Assembly (NCBI GenBank): GCA_947488685.1
Contig: CANLAH010000008.1
Coordinates: forward strand, 1 to 32,740
DNA from: Acidimicrobiaceae bacterium
GTDB lineage: Bacteria; Actinomycetota; Acidimicrobiia; Acidimicrobiales; Ilumatobacteraceae
Length of the DNA: 32,740 nt
Direction: 5' to 3'
In this document: one piece after another, positions 16,089 to 23,788 of the stretch
Numbering within the stretch: position 1 is the stretch's first letter
Layout: every line of letters begins with the position of its first letter
Program-made: the position numbers and the translations under genes
The notes under the pieces: model-generated
The model's input: the letters and a program-made list of their open reading frames with translations, nothing else
Told to the model about the DNA's origin: nothing
Database searches by the model: none

Positions 16089-16886
16089 ATGGTTCAGATG
16101 ATGAGGCTCAAATCAAGACAGAGCAAAACATTGCTCGGTGCCGCGATAGTGAGCATGCTCGTAATAGTTGGTTGCGGATCGAAGTCATCGTCACCAGACA
16201 CCACTCGAGTTAAGAACTCAGCGTTCACCACCACTACGGCTGTAGATGACGGTACTCAGACCACCACAACAGTTGCCGACGACGGTACGCAAACCACCAC
16301 GACAGTTGCCGACGATGGCAACGAGACCACCACGACAGTTGCCGACGATGGCAACGAGACCACCACAACTCTGGCACCAATGGCGTACGCAATCGGAGAC
16401 AAGGGTCCTGCTGGCGGCGTGATCTTTTTTGCTGATACAGAAGACGAGTTTGCGACATTTGACTTTTTAGAAGTGGCTCCTGCCGGATGGTCTGGTGAAA
16501 AATCTGACCCCACAGCGTCATGGTGTGATGATTTAGGAAAAGAACTCACGGGAGCGGGCGCAACTGAGATCGGAACCGGGCAGAGCAATACAAAAGTCCT
16601 TGAACAATCTGGACCCACATGTGGGGCAAAGAGTGCTGGCCAACTTGCGCTGGCCTACAACGGAGGAAAAAAAGACGATTGGTTCTTGCCTTCAAAAGGA
16701 GAGCTAGATCTGTTGTATGCAAATGCCAAGTTGCTCAAAGTGAGTGAACTCAATGATGCGGTCTACTGGAGTTCGTCGTCAAGCAACGAATTTCGGGCAT
16801 GGGGTCAGTTGTTTACCTCTGGCATCGCCGGAACCAACTTTAGAACGTCTTCGTTTGCGGTGCGACCTATTCGCTCTTTCAAGTAG
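16089..16886 (+). CDS. Lipoprotein with Thr-rich repeat stalk and DUF1566 domain
   Basis: 265 residues. A type II signal peptide ends in the lipobox VIVGC with the lipidated Cys at residue 29. A low-complexity stalk follows, with four 11-residue DDG(T/N)(Q/E)TTTT repeats at residues 51-94. The rest (about 98-265) is a DUF1566/Lcl-type domain: GPAGGVIFFAD, then IGTGQSNTKVL, DDWFLPSKGELDLLY, AVYWSSSSSNEF, and a final SFAVRPIRSF. That domain resembles the C-type-lectin-like formylglycine-enzyme fold and is common in surface proteins; ligands are unknown. The protein should be anchored in the cytoplasmic membrane facing outward, with the repeats acting as a spacer through the wall. Confidence 0.8.
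   Translation: MVQMMRLKSRQSKTLLGAAIVSMLVIVGCGSKSSSPDTTRVKNSAFTTTTAVDDGTQTTTTVADDGTQTTTTVADDGNETTTTVADDGNETTTTLAPMAYAIGDKGPAGGVIFFADTEDEFATFDFLEVAPAGWSGEKSDPTASWCDDLGKELTGAGATEIGTGQSNTKVLEQSGPTCGAKSAGQLALAYNGGKKDDWFLPSKGELDLLYANAKLLKVSELNDAVYWSSSSSNEFRAWGQLFTSGIAGTNFRTSSFAVRPIRSFK
16239..16370. repeat. Four 33-base tandem repeats (Thr-rich stalk)
   Basis: Four in-frame units of 33 bases encode (V/A)(A/V)DDG(T/N)(Q/E)TTTT. Units 1-2 carry Thr-Gln and units 3-4 carry Asn-Glu, so the array probably grew by duplication of pairs. Copy number is likely variable between strains. Confidence 0.85.
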
Positions 16887-16937
16887 TAATCGTACGATCT
16901 CGTGATGGCGGGTTGGAGACCTAACAGTTGCTAGGAC

Positions 16938-16943
16938 TAGCCT
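16938..16943 (+). promoter_or_regulatory. Possible -10 element for tRNA-Ala
   Basis: TAGCCT about 15 bases before the tRNA. It would start transcription about 8 bases upstream of the mature 5' end. TTGGAG at 16913-16918 is a weak -35 candidate with a 19-base spacer. Confidence 0.3.
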
Positions 16944-16958
16944 AAGAAACATAGTTTC

Positions 16959-17031
16959 GGGGCTGTAGCTCAGTTGGCAGAGCGCTACGTTCGCAATGTA
17001 GAGGTCAGGGGTTCAATTCCCCTCAGCTCCA
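16959..17031 (+). tRNA. tRNA-Ala (anticodon CGC)
   Basis: A 73-base cloverleaf can be folded by hand. The acceptor stem GGGGCTG pairs with CAGCTCC, the D-stem is GCTC/GAGC, and the anticodon stem is CTACG/TGTAG with loop TTCGCAA. The T-arm is AGGGG-TTCAATT-CCCCT, with discriminator A at 17031. Bases 16992-16994 are the anticodon CGC, which reads the alanine codon GCG. The 3' CCA is not encoded and must be added. An acyl-CoA synthetase gene starts 28 bases downstream. Confidence 0.96.
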
Positions 17032-17043
17032 CTCGTTACACAC

Positions 17044-17050
17044 AAGGGAG
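17044..17050 (+). promoter_or_regulatory. Shine-Dalgarno sequence of the acyl-CoA synthetase gene
   Basis: AAGGGAG, 9 bases before ATG at 17060. It is one of few clear ribosome-binding sites in the window, consistent with this gene being read as a downstream part of the tRNA transcript. Confidence 0.6.
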
Positions 17051-17059
17051 CACACTGTT

Positions 17060-18751
17060 ATGGCATTAACTTTTGAACAGGCCGTCAAGGTCGTCTACGA
17101 ACCAGGGACACGTCTTGAACTCACCACTGCGACTATTCGTGGCGTGGAAATGCAAGTGTTTAAAAACTCACCACAGCACTTGGGTCAATTATTTGATGCG
17201 GCACGGGGATACGGAGACAGAACCTTCATCGTGTACGAAGGCGAGACATGGTCGTTCGCAAAAGTGATGGAGCAGGTAGATGCGTTGGCCCATGCACTAG
17301 TGCATGTGTATGGAGTAAAAAAAGGTGATCGCGTTGCCGTGTCAATGCGCAATTATCCAGAATGGATTGTGTCATTTGCCGCCATTATTTCTGTTGGGGC
17401 GATTTCCGTGTCGATGAACTCATGGTGGACCGAGGACGAGATTGATTTTGCATTGGGGGATTGCGGTGCAGTTGTGCTCATTGCCGATCAGCAACGTCTT
17501 GATCTGGCGCACAAGAGTTGCCGTACTCGTGGCGTCAAGATGCTCTTGGTGCGTGCAGAGCGCGAAGTTGGACCTGACGTTGATGAGTGGGACAAGGTTC
17601 TGACAATCGGAGTGGCCCACCCTGGAGCCGACATAGACCTTGATGATGACGCCACGATTTTGTATACATCGGGCACAACAGGTCACCCCAAAGGAGCAGT
17701 TTCAACGCACCGTGCTTTGATCAGTGCGCTCTTGGCGTTTTCGGCACGCGGTGCAGTCGACGTTTTGCGCGTTGATAATGCACCAACCGAGGATTTGCCG
17801 ATGTCATTTATTCTGATTGTGCCGTTGTTCCATGTCACAGGTTGCGTGGCGGTCATGCTGGGCTGCTTTGTGGCTGGCTTGAAACTGGTGATCATGTACA
17901 AGTGGGATCCCGAAAAAGCGCTACAGATTATTCAGGACGAACAGATCACTGCGTTTATCGGTGTTCCGACTCAAAGTTGGGATTTGGTGAATCATCCGCG
18001 ATTCGCAGAGTTTGATACATCGTCGTTGCGTGCTGTTGGTGGAGGCGGTGCACCTGCTCCAGCATCCCTTGTGGCAAAAGTATCAAACAGTGTGAAAAGC
18101 GGAAGCCCTCAATTGGGATACGGCATGACAGAGACGAACGCCTTTGGTCCCGGAAACCGTGGCCAGGATTATCTTGATCGACCAACGAGTACCGGTCGTT
18201 GGGTGCCCCCAATGAAAGTAGAAGTGCGAGACGAAGACGGACACACATTGCCAGTTGGCGAACGTGGTGAAATTTGGTTCTTTGGCCCGATGCTGATTCG
18301 TGGTTACTGGAACAGGCCAGACGCCACGGCAGAAACAATTGTTGATGGTTGGCTGCGTTCGGGTGACGCGGGTCGCATTGATGCTGAAGGTTTCGTGTTT
18401 GTAGAAGACCGAATCAAGGACATGATCTTGCGAGGCGGTGAGAATATTTTTTGTGCTGAAATAGAAGGCGCAATCTATGAGCATCCAGGCGTGCATGAAG
18501 TCGCTGTTTTTGGAGTTCCTCACGAACGACTTGGTGAAGAAGTTGCTGTGGCAATTTGGCCCAATGAAGGTGCAGTTTTTAGCGCAACAGATGTCTGGAA
18601 GTTGCTTGACGGCAAGATTGCCTCATACAAAGTTCCGACTCATGTGGTGATCATGAACGAAGCCTTGCCCCGAAACGCAGCAGGCAAGTTCTTGAAGCGT
18701 GAACTCGCACAGTTGGTCACCAAGGGTGCCCTGAAAGCTGTGTCGCGCTAG
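17060..18751 (+). CDS. AMP-dependent acyl-CoA synthetase/ligase
   Basis: 563 residues of the ANL superfamily, which activates a carboxylic acid with ATP and couples it to CoA. Motifs in order: the P-loop ILYTSGTTGHPKG near residue 200, the YGMTET motif near residue 355, the hinge segment GWLRSGDAGRIDAEGFVFV, DRIKDMILRGGENI, and the C-terminal catalytic lysine in NAAGKFLKREL. The substrate is not readable; family members with this length use fatty or aromatic acids. With three crotonases in the window a fatty-acid or aromatic degradation role is plausible. It has a real Shine-Dalgarno sequence but no promoter hexamer close to the start, unlike most genes here. Confidence 0.92.
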   Translation: MALTFEQAVKVVYEPGTRLELTTATIRGVEMQVFKNSPQHLGQLFDAARGYGDRTFIVYEGETWSFAKVMEQVDALAHALVHVYGVKKGDRVAVSMRNYPEWIVSFAAIISVGAISVSMNSWWTEDEIDFALGDCGAVVLIADQQRLDLAHKSCRTRGVKMLLVRAEREVGPDVDEWDKVLTIGVAHPGADIDLDDDATILYTSGTTGHPKGAVSTHRALISALLAFSARGAVDVLRVDNAPTEDLPMSFILIVPLFHVTGCVAVMLGCFVAGLKLVIMYKWDPEKALQIIQDEQITAFIGVPTQSWDLVNHPRFAEFDTSSLRAVGGGGAPAPASLVAKVSNSVKSGSPQLGYGMTETNAFGPGNRGQDYLDRPTSTGRWVPPMKVEVRDEDGHTLPVGERGEIWFFGPMLIRGYWNRPDATAETIVDGWLRSGDAGRIDAEGFVFVEDRIKDMILRGGENIFCAEIEGAIYEHPGVHEVAVFGVPHERLGEEVAVAIWPNEGAVFSATDVWKLLDGKIASYKVPTHVVIMNEALPRNAAGKFLKRELAQLVTKGALKAVSR

Positions 18752-18813
18752 CCGGCAGCAGTGACATGGACACAGATTAGCCCGAGAGACGGCGAGAACT
18801 CCTGTCTGCTTGC

Positions 18814-18819
18814 TACGGT
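18814..18819 (+). promoter_or_regulatory. -10 element of the PfkB kinase gene
   Basis: TACGGT, 8 bases before ATG at 18828. No Shine-Dalgarno sequence is present. Confidence 0.5.
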
Positions 18820-18827
18820 ACTTAGCC

Positions 18828-19868
18828 ATGCCTACAAACTTTCTTTCGATTCCAGCAATACATGGTTTAAAAAATTCCGAACGTATTCAACATCACGTTG
18901 TTGGAATCGGCAACGCTCTCGTTGATGTTATTGCCCGAGTAGACGATGCATTTTTACTTGAGCATGGTTTGTCAAAGGGTGCAATGGCTCTTGTAGATGC
19001 CGATCAGGCGATTGCCATGTATGAATCAATTGGCACTGGAGTTCAAACAAGTGGTGGATCTGCCGCCAACACGATTGCCGGAATCGCGAGTCTTGGTGGC
19101 AGCGTCGCTTTCATCGGAAAAGTGGCGAGCGATGCAGTCGGAGATATTTTTGCGCGAGATATGCAAGAAATTGGCGTGCAGTTTCATAGTGGGGCTGCGG
19201 ACGAAACGCTGCCGACAGGACGATGCATCATTGCAGTTACTCCAGATGCGCAACGAACGATGAACACATTCTTGGGAATCTCAACAATGCTCAACATTGA
19301 TGATGTTAATGCTGAGGTGATCGAATCTGCTGCCGTGCTGTATATGGAAGGGTATCTTTTTGATCGAGACGAGGCCAAGCAAGCATTTCGGCGTGCTGCC
19401 GCCGTGGCTCACAAACATGGACGTGTCGTGTCATTGACATTGAGTGATGCATTTTGTGTCGACCGACATCGTATTGATTTTCGATCGCTTGTTGCAGATG
19501 AAATCGATGTGCTTTTTGCAAACGAGGCAGAACTACTGTCGCTCTATCAAGCTGATTCATTTGAGCAAGCCATCGGTCAATTACGCAAAGAGTGCCAAGT
19601 AGCAGTCATCACTCGTGCAGAAAAAGGTGCAGTCATCGTCACAAGAGACCATGAATATGTAGTTGATGCCATCGCGGTGCCCGATGTCGTAGACACCACG
19701 GGGGCTGGTGATTTGTTTGCCGCAGGCTTCCTGTATGGATACACAAGTGGTTACGCCCTAGAAACATGTGGTCGAATAGGCGCCATTGCTGCGGCAGAAG
19801 TGATTTCTCATGTGGGACCGCGTCCATTAGTGCCACTTCGGAGTCTGCTCCCCGCTGATTTGCAATAG
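18828..19868 (+). CDS. PfkB-family kinase, adenosine-kinase-like
   Basis: 346 residues of the ribokinase/PfkB family. The N-terminal GIGNALVDVIARVDD and TSGGSAANTIAGIASLGG segments bind the sugar or nucleoside. The C-terminal signature DTTGAGDLFAAGFLYG holds the catalytic aspartate near residue 295. The spacing and the GNALVD start resemble the adenosine-kinase branch, which phosphorylates the 5'-hydroxyl of adenosine or a related nucleoside. Ribokinase-like sugar kinases remain possible. The ATG at 18828 follows TACGGT by 8 bases. queF starts 21 bases after its stop with its own promoter element. Confidence 0.85.
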   Translation: MPTNFLSIPAIHGLKNSERIQHHVVGIGNALVDVIARVDDAFLLEHGLSKGAMALVDADQAIAMYESIGTGVQTSGGSAANTIAGIASLGGSVAFIGKVASDAVGDIFARDMQEIGVQFHSGAADETLPTGRCIIAVTPDAQRTMNTFLGISTMLNIDDVNAEVIESAAVLYMEGYLFDRDEAKQAFRRAAAVAHKHGRVVSLTLSDAFCVDRHRIDFRSLVADEIDVLFANEAELLSLYQADSFEQAIGQLRKECQVAVITRAEKGAVIVTRDHEYVVDAIAVPDVVDTTGAGDLFAAGFLYGYTSGYALETCGRIGAIAAAEVISHVGPRPLVPLRSLLPADLQ

Positions 19869-19876
19869 CCGTCCTC

Positions 19877-19882
19877 TACGCT
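19877..19882 (+). promoter_or_regulatory. -10 element of queF
   Basis: TACGCT, 7 bases before ATG at 19890; no Shine-Dalgarno sequence. Confidence 0.5.
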
Positions 19883-19889
19883 AGACGAC

Positions 19890-20261
19890 ATGGAACTGAC
19901 TGTCCTTGGAAACACTGTTCGTCATCCGATTGAGCACGTTGAAGTTTTTCCAGCACCCGATCATGTGACACTCGTGCGCTTCACGACCGATGAATTGTCG
20001 TCGATGTGTCCCGTTACGTCACAACCTGACGTATCGCATTTGGTGATTGAGTACACGCCGGGCAAGTGGTGTATTGAATCCAAATCGCTTAAGTTGTATC
20101 TATGGGGATTCCGCGATCGCGCTGTATTTGCAGAGGCTCTCGCGGCTGAGATTGCCAATGAAATCATGATCACAGCGCAAGCAGAATCGGTCATCGTGAA
20201 ACTTACGCAGCGACCTCGGGGTGGCATCGAAGTCCATGCTCAAGCAGAGCGCAAACAATAA
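19890..20261 (+). CDS. queF: NADPH-dependent preQ0 (7-cyano-7-deazaguanine) reductase
   Basis: 123 residues, a short unimodular QueF. The enzyme reduces the nitrile of preQ0 to the amine preQ1 on the way to queuosine in tRNA. The MCPVTSQPD segment holds the catalytic Cys (thioimide former) and Asp, followed by the QueF signature ESKSLKLYLWGFRD. The conserved PRGGI near the C-terminus is also present. The substrate-binding His-Glu pair (FHE in Bacillus QueF) reads FAE, so the His is replaced by Ala. Other queuosine genes are not in the window. It ends 3 bases before the stop of a convergent crotonase. Confidence 0.88.
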   Translation: MELTVLGNTVRHPIEHVEVFPAPDHVTLVRFTTDELSSMCPVTSQPDVSHLVIEYTPGKWCIESKSLKLYLWGFRDRAVFAEALAAEIANEIMITAQAESVIVKLTQRPRGGIEVHAQAERKQ

Positions 20262-20264
20262 CGC

Positions 20265-21059
20265 TTATTGAGTTCGACCACGCTCCATAATGCGAGCGCG
20301 CCGTTGCGCAACAATCTCGGGATCAAATGTTGCTTTTCGCCATGCCTTGGCGTCGGTTGCTTCGGTTGCCCATTGATCAGTCTGGGCATTATTAGATGCA
20401 TACGTTCGGCGAATTTGTGTAACACCATCTTGTTCGTTGCCAATGATGTCCTTGGCAATTTTGCGGGTGAACGACATCAGTTCTGAATGTGCAACGACAT
20501 GATTCACCAAGCCCAAAGAGAGTGCTTCATGGGCGTCCATAAAGTTTCCGGTAAAACTCATCTCTCGGGCGCGACGAACTCCGATCGCTTGAGGCAATAA
20601 AACAGTGAGACCCCATCCGGGCATCACGCCAACACGTGCATGAGTGTCACCAAACTTGGCGTGTTCCGAAGCAATAATGAAGTCTGCATTGAGGGCTAAC
20701 TCAAAGCCCCCAGTGACAGCCACACCATTAACAGCGGCGATTAAGGGCTTGGTGACAAACGGAAAAGGTCCGCGAACTCCGTCAGCATTTGGCGTGCCGT
20801 CCGCGCCCGTTCCTCCAAGATTTGCGCCCGTATCACCAAGTTCTTTGAGATCAAGTCCTGCACAAAAGGCTGGGTCGGCTCCGGTGAGCACAATCACATC
20901 GACAGCATCATCGGCATCGGCTTGTTTCATGAAGAGGGGGAGTAGCCGCAAGACTTCACTGCTGAGCGCATTTCTGGCGGCAGGTCTATTGATAGTGATT
21001 GTGGCGATTCGTTCGCTGACCTCAAAGAGCACGACGTCGCTAGGTGGTTGTGTTGTCAT
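20265..21059 (-). CDS. Enoyl-CoA hydratase/isomerase family protein
   Basis: 264 residues of the crotonase fold. The oxyanion-hole motif AFCAGLDLKELGD and the second motif GVAVTGGFELALNADF are present. Of the two catalytic glutamates, the one in GGFELAL is kept. The second position lies in GDTHARVGVMPGWG and is not Glu. This GDTHARVG pattern I recall from mycobacterial EchA proteins annotated as enoyl-CoA hydratase. The start is the ATG at 21059, 6 bases after TACCGT; upstream codons are not family-like. It is divergent from another crotonase with only 44 bases between starts. Confidence 0.88.
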   Translation of the reverse strand: MTTQPPSDVVLFEVSERIATITINRPAARNALSSEVLRLLPLFMKQADADDAVDVIVLTGADPAFCAGLDLKELGDTGANLGGTGADGTPNADGVRGPFPFVTKPLIAAVNGVAVTGGFELALNADFIIASEHAKFGDTHARVGVMPGWGLTVLLPQAIGVRRAREMSFTGNFMDAHEALSLGLVNHVVAHSELMSFTRKIAKDIIGNEQDGVTQIRRTYASNNAQTDQWATEATDAKAWRKATFDPEIVAQRRARIMERGRTQ

Positions 21060-21065
21060 GATGCA

Positions 21066-21071
21066 ACGGTA
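21066..21071 (-). promoter_or_regulatory. -10 element of the minus-strand crotonase gene
   Basis: TACCGT on the minus strand, 6 bases before ATG at 21059, with a -35-like CTGACA 17 bases upstream. It is the most complete promoter among the leaderless set. Confidence 0.55.
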
Positions 21072-21103
21072 GGCGAGAGCGCTCCTTGTGTCAGAATCAG
21101 ACA

Positions 21104-21880
21104 ATGAGCCTTGTCATTGTTTCGGTCGCCCAAGGGGTGGCCACACTTACGTTAAATAATCCAGAAGCCCGCAATACGTTGACAGCCCCGATGGTGGACG
21201 ACATCGTGTCGGCTATGGATCGCATTGAGGCTGACCGCAGCATTGGTGCAATTGTGGTGACGGGGGCAGGTTCGGCATTTTGTGCGGGAGCAGATCTGGG
21301 AAATCTTGCTGAAGCCGACGGAACAAGTTTGGGCCGTATTTATGAGGGGTTCTTGCGTATCGCCCGGAGTCCACTGCCAACAATTGCAGCAGTCAATGGG
21401 GCTGCAGTCGGTGCCGGCATGAACATGGCGCTGGGTTGTGACCTTCGCATCGCTGCTCAACGTGCCAAATTTGATACACGCTTTTTACAGATCGGAATTC
21501 ATCCCGGCGGCGGCCATACGTGGATGCTCCGACGACTGGCTGGTCCACAAACAACTTTTGCAACAGTGGTGTTTGGTGAAATTCTTGACGGAGCCCAAGC
21601 AGAGCGAGCAGGTCTGGTCTGGAAATGTGTACCAGATGATGAGTTGCTCGCCGAAGCACAACGCATGGCAGCCAAAGCAGCAGAGGCGCCACGAGAGTTA
21701 CTAGAGAGCGTGAAGAAAACTATTCATGACATGGCAGATGTGCGGACACATCCCAATGCCGTTGCGCGAGAACTTGACCCACAAGTGTGGAGTACACGTC
21801 AGCCGTGGTTTGCCGAACGCATCGCTGCGTTGCAAGCAAAGATCTCAAAGAAAAAGTGGTCAGGTTCCCTTAACGAATAA
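21104..21880 (+). CDS. Enoyl-CoA hydratase/isomerase family protein
   Basis: 258 residues of the crotonase fold, with oxyanion-hole segments GSAFCAGADLGNL and GAAVGAGMNMALGCDLR. Neither catalytic glutamate is at its usual place: the sites read GAGMN and DTRFLQIG. Hydration of enoyl-CoA is therefore doubtful, and another acyl-CoA reaction is likely. The ATG at 21104 is preferred over an open stretch six codons longer. A CAGAAT hexamer 6 bases upstream is a weaker match to the promoter pattern. The 3' end overlaps the convergent exported-protein gene by 21 bases. Confidence 0.86.
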   Translation: MSLVIVSVAQGVATLTLNNPEARNTLTAPMVDDIVSAMDRIEADRSIGAIVVTGAGSAFCAGADLGNLAEADGTSLGRIYEGFLRIARSPLPTIAAVNGAAVGAGMNMALGCDLRIAAQRAKFDTRFLQIGIHPGGGHTWMLRRLAGPQTTFATVVFGEILDGAQAERAGLVWKCVPDDELLAEAQRMAAKAAEAPRELLESVKKTIHDMADVRTHPNAVARELDPQVWSTRQPWFAERIAALQAKISKKKWSGSLNE

Positions 21881-23728
21881 TTTCTGTCCAGCGTTTCCGC
21901 CTGGACCAGGAGGTGTAACGGTGATGTCAACGCCACCCTGCCAGTCTCCAGTGACCCACGTGACGGACTTGGGGACGAAACACTTGGTGTAGAAATCCCA
22001 TTCCAGTTCCATTGTTGGTTTGACAGCGGTGTCACTTCGAGTGTCTACCGTCATCACCGTGTCGATCGCGCTCAGTGAGTCGCATTGACCAATGTTTGCA
22101 ACGTTAGGGAGCTGGGGTAGGTAGGTGAATCCGCCGAGGTCATAGAAAGCGGGTTTTTCTTCGCCGAAGCCAGGCTCACCGTCGATAGCGAGCCGTTGTG
22201 GTCGGTAGAAAGACAATTTAAGTTTGTCGGCTTGCTTCAGCGATATAGAGGGCGCGTTGACTGCTGTTCCGTCAGGACCTGGTGTACCCGCAGAGTAGTC
22301 AATGGTTCCTTTTGTTTCTCCAACTTGGTAGCCAAGCAACATTGGGTGCGTGACAAAGACAAATCCGGCACTCGCAGTGAACTCATACTGCTTGTCATCA
22401 GCAGTAGTGACACGCATCGAAAATGTGTCTTGACCAGATGGCAAGTCAGCAAGTGAGAATGTATAGCCATCTGAGAATGTGCTTGAGCCACACATTTTGC
22501 CGTTTCCGATTGTCCATTGGTAATCGCCGGTACTGCATTTGTCGCCCAGCGAAACGTACTCGGCTGGTGCATATGGAACACCAATACCTTTGAGTTCGGA
22601 CTTGGTGACAGCGGAACCACATACAGTTGCAATTGGCGAGAACACCATGCTCATTGTGCTTCCGATGGCTTTTGGAATAGTGGTTGCGTCTGCCAAAAAG
22701 GCACCAGTTCCGTATGCATTAATGGTGCCCGCGAATCCGGGCTGCGTTGCCTTGAAGTTAGTGAAGATCTTAAAGTCAACGGCTGTACAGGCACCGCTCT
22801 CGTCACCTGTCACTTTTGGTGCGGGTGTTTCTAAGTCGGCGGAGTCTGTTTTTGTGTCGCCATCATCATTGACATCAAATGCGTTAGGAAGTCCGTCGTC
22901 ATCGGCGTCGCCTCCGAGCAGTTTGTCGTCTTCTACGGTTGCGCCCTTGTCGTTATTACCGTTAGGTGCTCCGTTGGCTGGCTGATTGTTCGCTGGCTGA
23001 TTGCCGTTCGCTGGCTGATTGCCGTTCGCTGGCTGATTGCCGTTCGCTGGCTGGCCACTTGGGGGACTCAGTTCTTTCCCATCTGGACTACACGTTGAAG
23101 TGTTTACTGGTGAGCACTTATCACCAGGGGCTTGAGCACGAACGCCGTAAGCAGATAATTTTGCTGACGATGCTTTTCCGTAGTTACCCACACCACTGGG
23201 TTTTCCCTTCACGGCACGGACTTGAGTTTTTGTTGCAGAGTCCGCAAGTGTCGAAGCCTTTGCGACAGCCGCGTATCCCTGTTGTTTCGTAACAGAAATA
23301 ACGGTGATGGTTCCAAGGGCAAGAGTGGTTTTTGTTGACGTCTTCAAACGTGTGTACACACGCGTTGCCGACGAGAGTTTGGATCCTTTCCAACCCACAA
23401 GCACGGGACCGTAATAGTCACCCTTGCTTGAACTTGCTTTGCCGTTGACGAGTTGCAGTGTGGCACCCGCGATAGAAGAGATCTTGGGTGTCTTGAGTGA
23501 GACTTTCCCCGATGTCGGAATGCTTTGAGTGGCGAGTAGTCGACCGGACTTACCGACCAACATCACTGTCAGGTTCTTGGCATTTTTGAGAGTTGCTGTG
23601 ACGGTGTATGTCTTGGCAGTTGCTCGTGTGCTTACGGCGGATGCCCCCGTCGGCGCTGCGACAACTAGTCCCAGCGCTAGCGCGGTTGCGATGAGAGTGT
23701 TTACTGTGCGCTTCGTCATACTATTCAT
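21860..23728 (-). CDS. Large exported protein with low-complexity linker and thrombospondin-3-like segment
   Basis: 622 residues. A classical signal peptide (MTKRTVNTLIATALALGL, then Ala-rich to APTGASA) ends near residue 31. Next is a Lys/Ser/Thr/Val-rich region to about residue 200, predicted beta-rich. A (G)NQPAN repeat linker follows, then DADDDGLPNAFDVNDDGD, which resembles a calcium-binding thrombospondin type-3 repeat. The last 300 residues are of no family I recognise and contain several cysteines and aromatic residues. The start has a strong AGGAGG Shine-Dalgarno sequence 4 bases upstream. It is divergent from a subtilase with 60 bases between, suggesting joint regulation. Probably a surface or secreted protein of unknown role. 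Confidence 0.75.
   Translation of the reverse strand: MNSMTKRTVNTLIATALALGLVVAAPTGASAVSTRATAKTYTVTATLKNAKNLTVMLVGKSGRLLATQSIPTSGKVSLKTPKISSIAGATLQLVNGKASSSKGDYYGPVLVGWKGSKLSSATRVYTRLKTSTKTTLALGTITVISVTKQQGYAAVAKASTLADSATKTQVRAVKGKPSGVGNYGKASSAKLSAYGVRAQAPGDKCSPVNTSTCSPDGKELSPPSGQPANGNQPANGNQPANGNQPANNQPANGAPNGNNDKGATVEDDKLLGGDADDDGLPNAFDVNDDGDTKTDSADLETPAPKVTGDESGACTAVDFKIFTNFKATQPGFAGTINAYGTGAFLADATTIPKAIGSTMSMVFSPIATVCGSAVTKSELKGIGVPYAPAEYVSLGDKCSTGDYQWTIGNGKMCGSSTFSDGYTFSLADLPSGQDTFSMRVTTADDKQYEFTASAGFVFVTHPMLLGYQVGETKGTIDYSAGTPGPDGTAVNAPSISLKQADKLKLSFYRPQRLAIDGEPGFGEEKPAFYDLGGFTYLPQLPNVANIGQCDSLSAIDTVMTVDTRSDTAVKPTMELEWDFYTKCFVPKSVTWVTGDWQGGVDITVTPPGPGGNAGQKLFVKGT
22982..23050. repeat. 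18-base tandem repeats (NQPANG linker)
   Basis: Three identical 18-base units starting at 22997, 23015 and 23033, plus a 15-base partial unit at 22982-22996. They encode repeated NGNQPA-type linker residues of the exported protein. Identical units suggest recent slippage. Confidence 0.9.
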
Positions 23729-23731
23729 GTG

Positions 23732-23737
23732 ACCTCC
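23732..23737 (-). promoter_or_regulatory. Strong Shine-Dalgarno sequence of the exported-protein gene
   Basis: AGGAGG on the minus strand immediately upstream of ATG at 23728. It is notable because most genes in the window have none, and it decides this start over the long upstream open frame. Confidence 0.7.
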
Positions 23738-23744
23738 TGGTATT

Positions 23745-23780
23745 GATGAGTAACCTGATGACTGACCCGATGATAAGCAT
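23745..23780. repeat. Three 12-base direct repeats between the divergent exported-protein genes
   Basis: GATGA recurs at exactly 12-base spacing (23745, 23757, 23769). The first two units, GATGAGTAACCT and GATGACTGACCC, agree at most positions; the third diverges after GATGA. Placed in the 60-base divergent promoter region, they look like a tandem operator for a regulator binding one face of the helix. No regulator gene is adjacent. Confidence 0.45.
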
Positions 23781-23788
23781 AAACGATA

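Noticed and set aside
16242-16618. Long antisense open frames across the Thr-rich repeat of the lipoprotein gene
   Set aside because: They arise from the repeat composition (ACC/ACA codons read in reverse) and encode only low-complexity Trp/Ser/Val-rich sequence.
22982-23050. Short regularly repeated DNA considered as a CRISPR-like array
   Set aside because: The 18-base units are directly adjacent without spacers and stay in frame inside a coding region.
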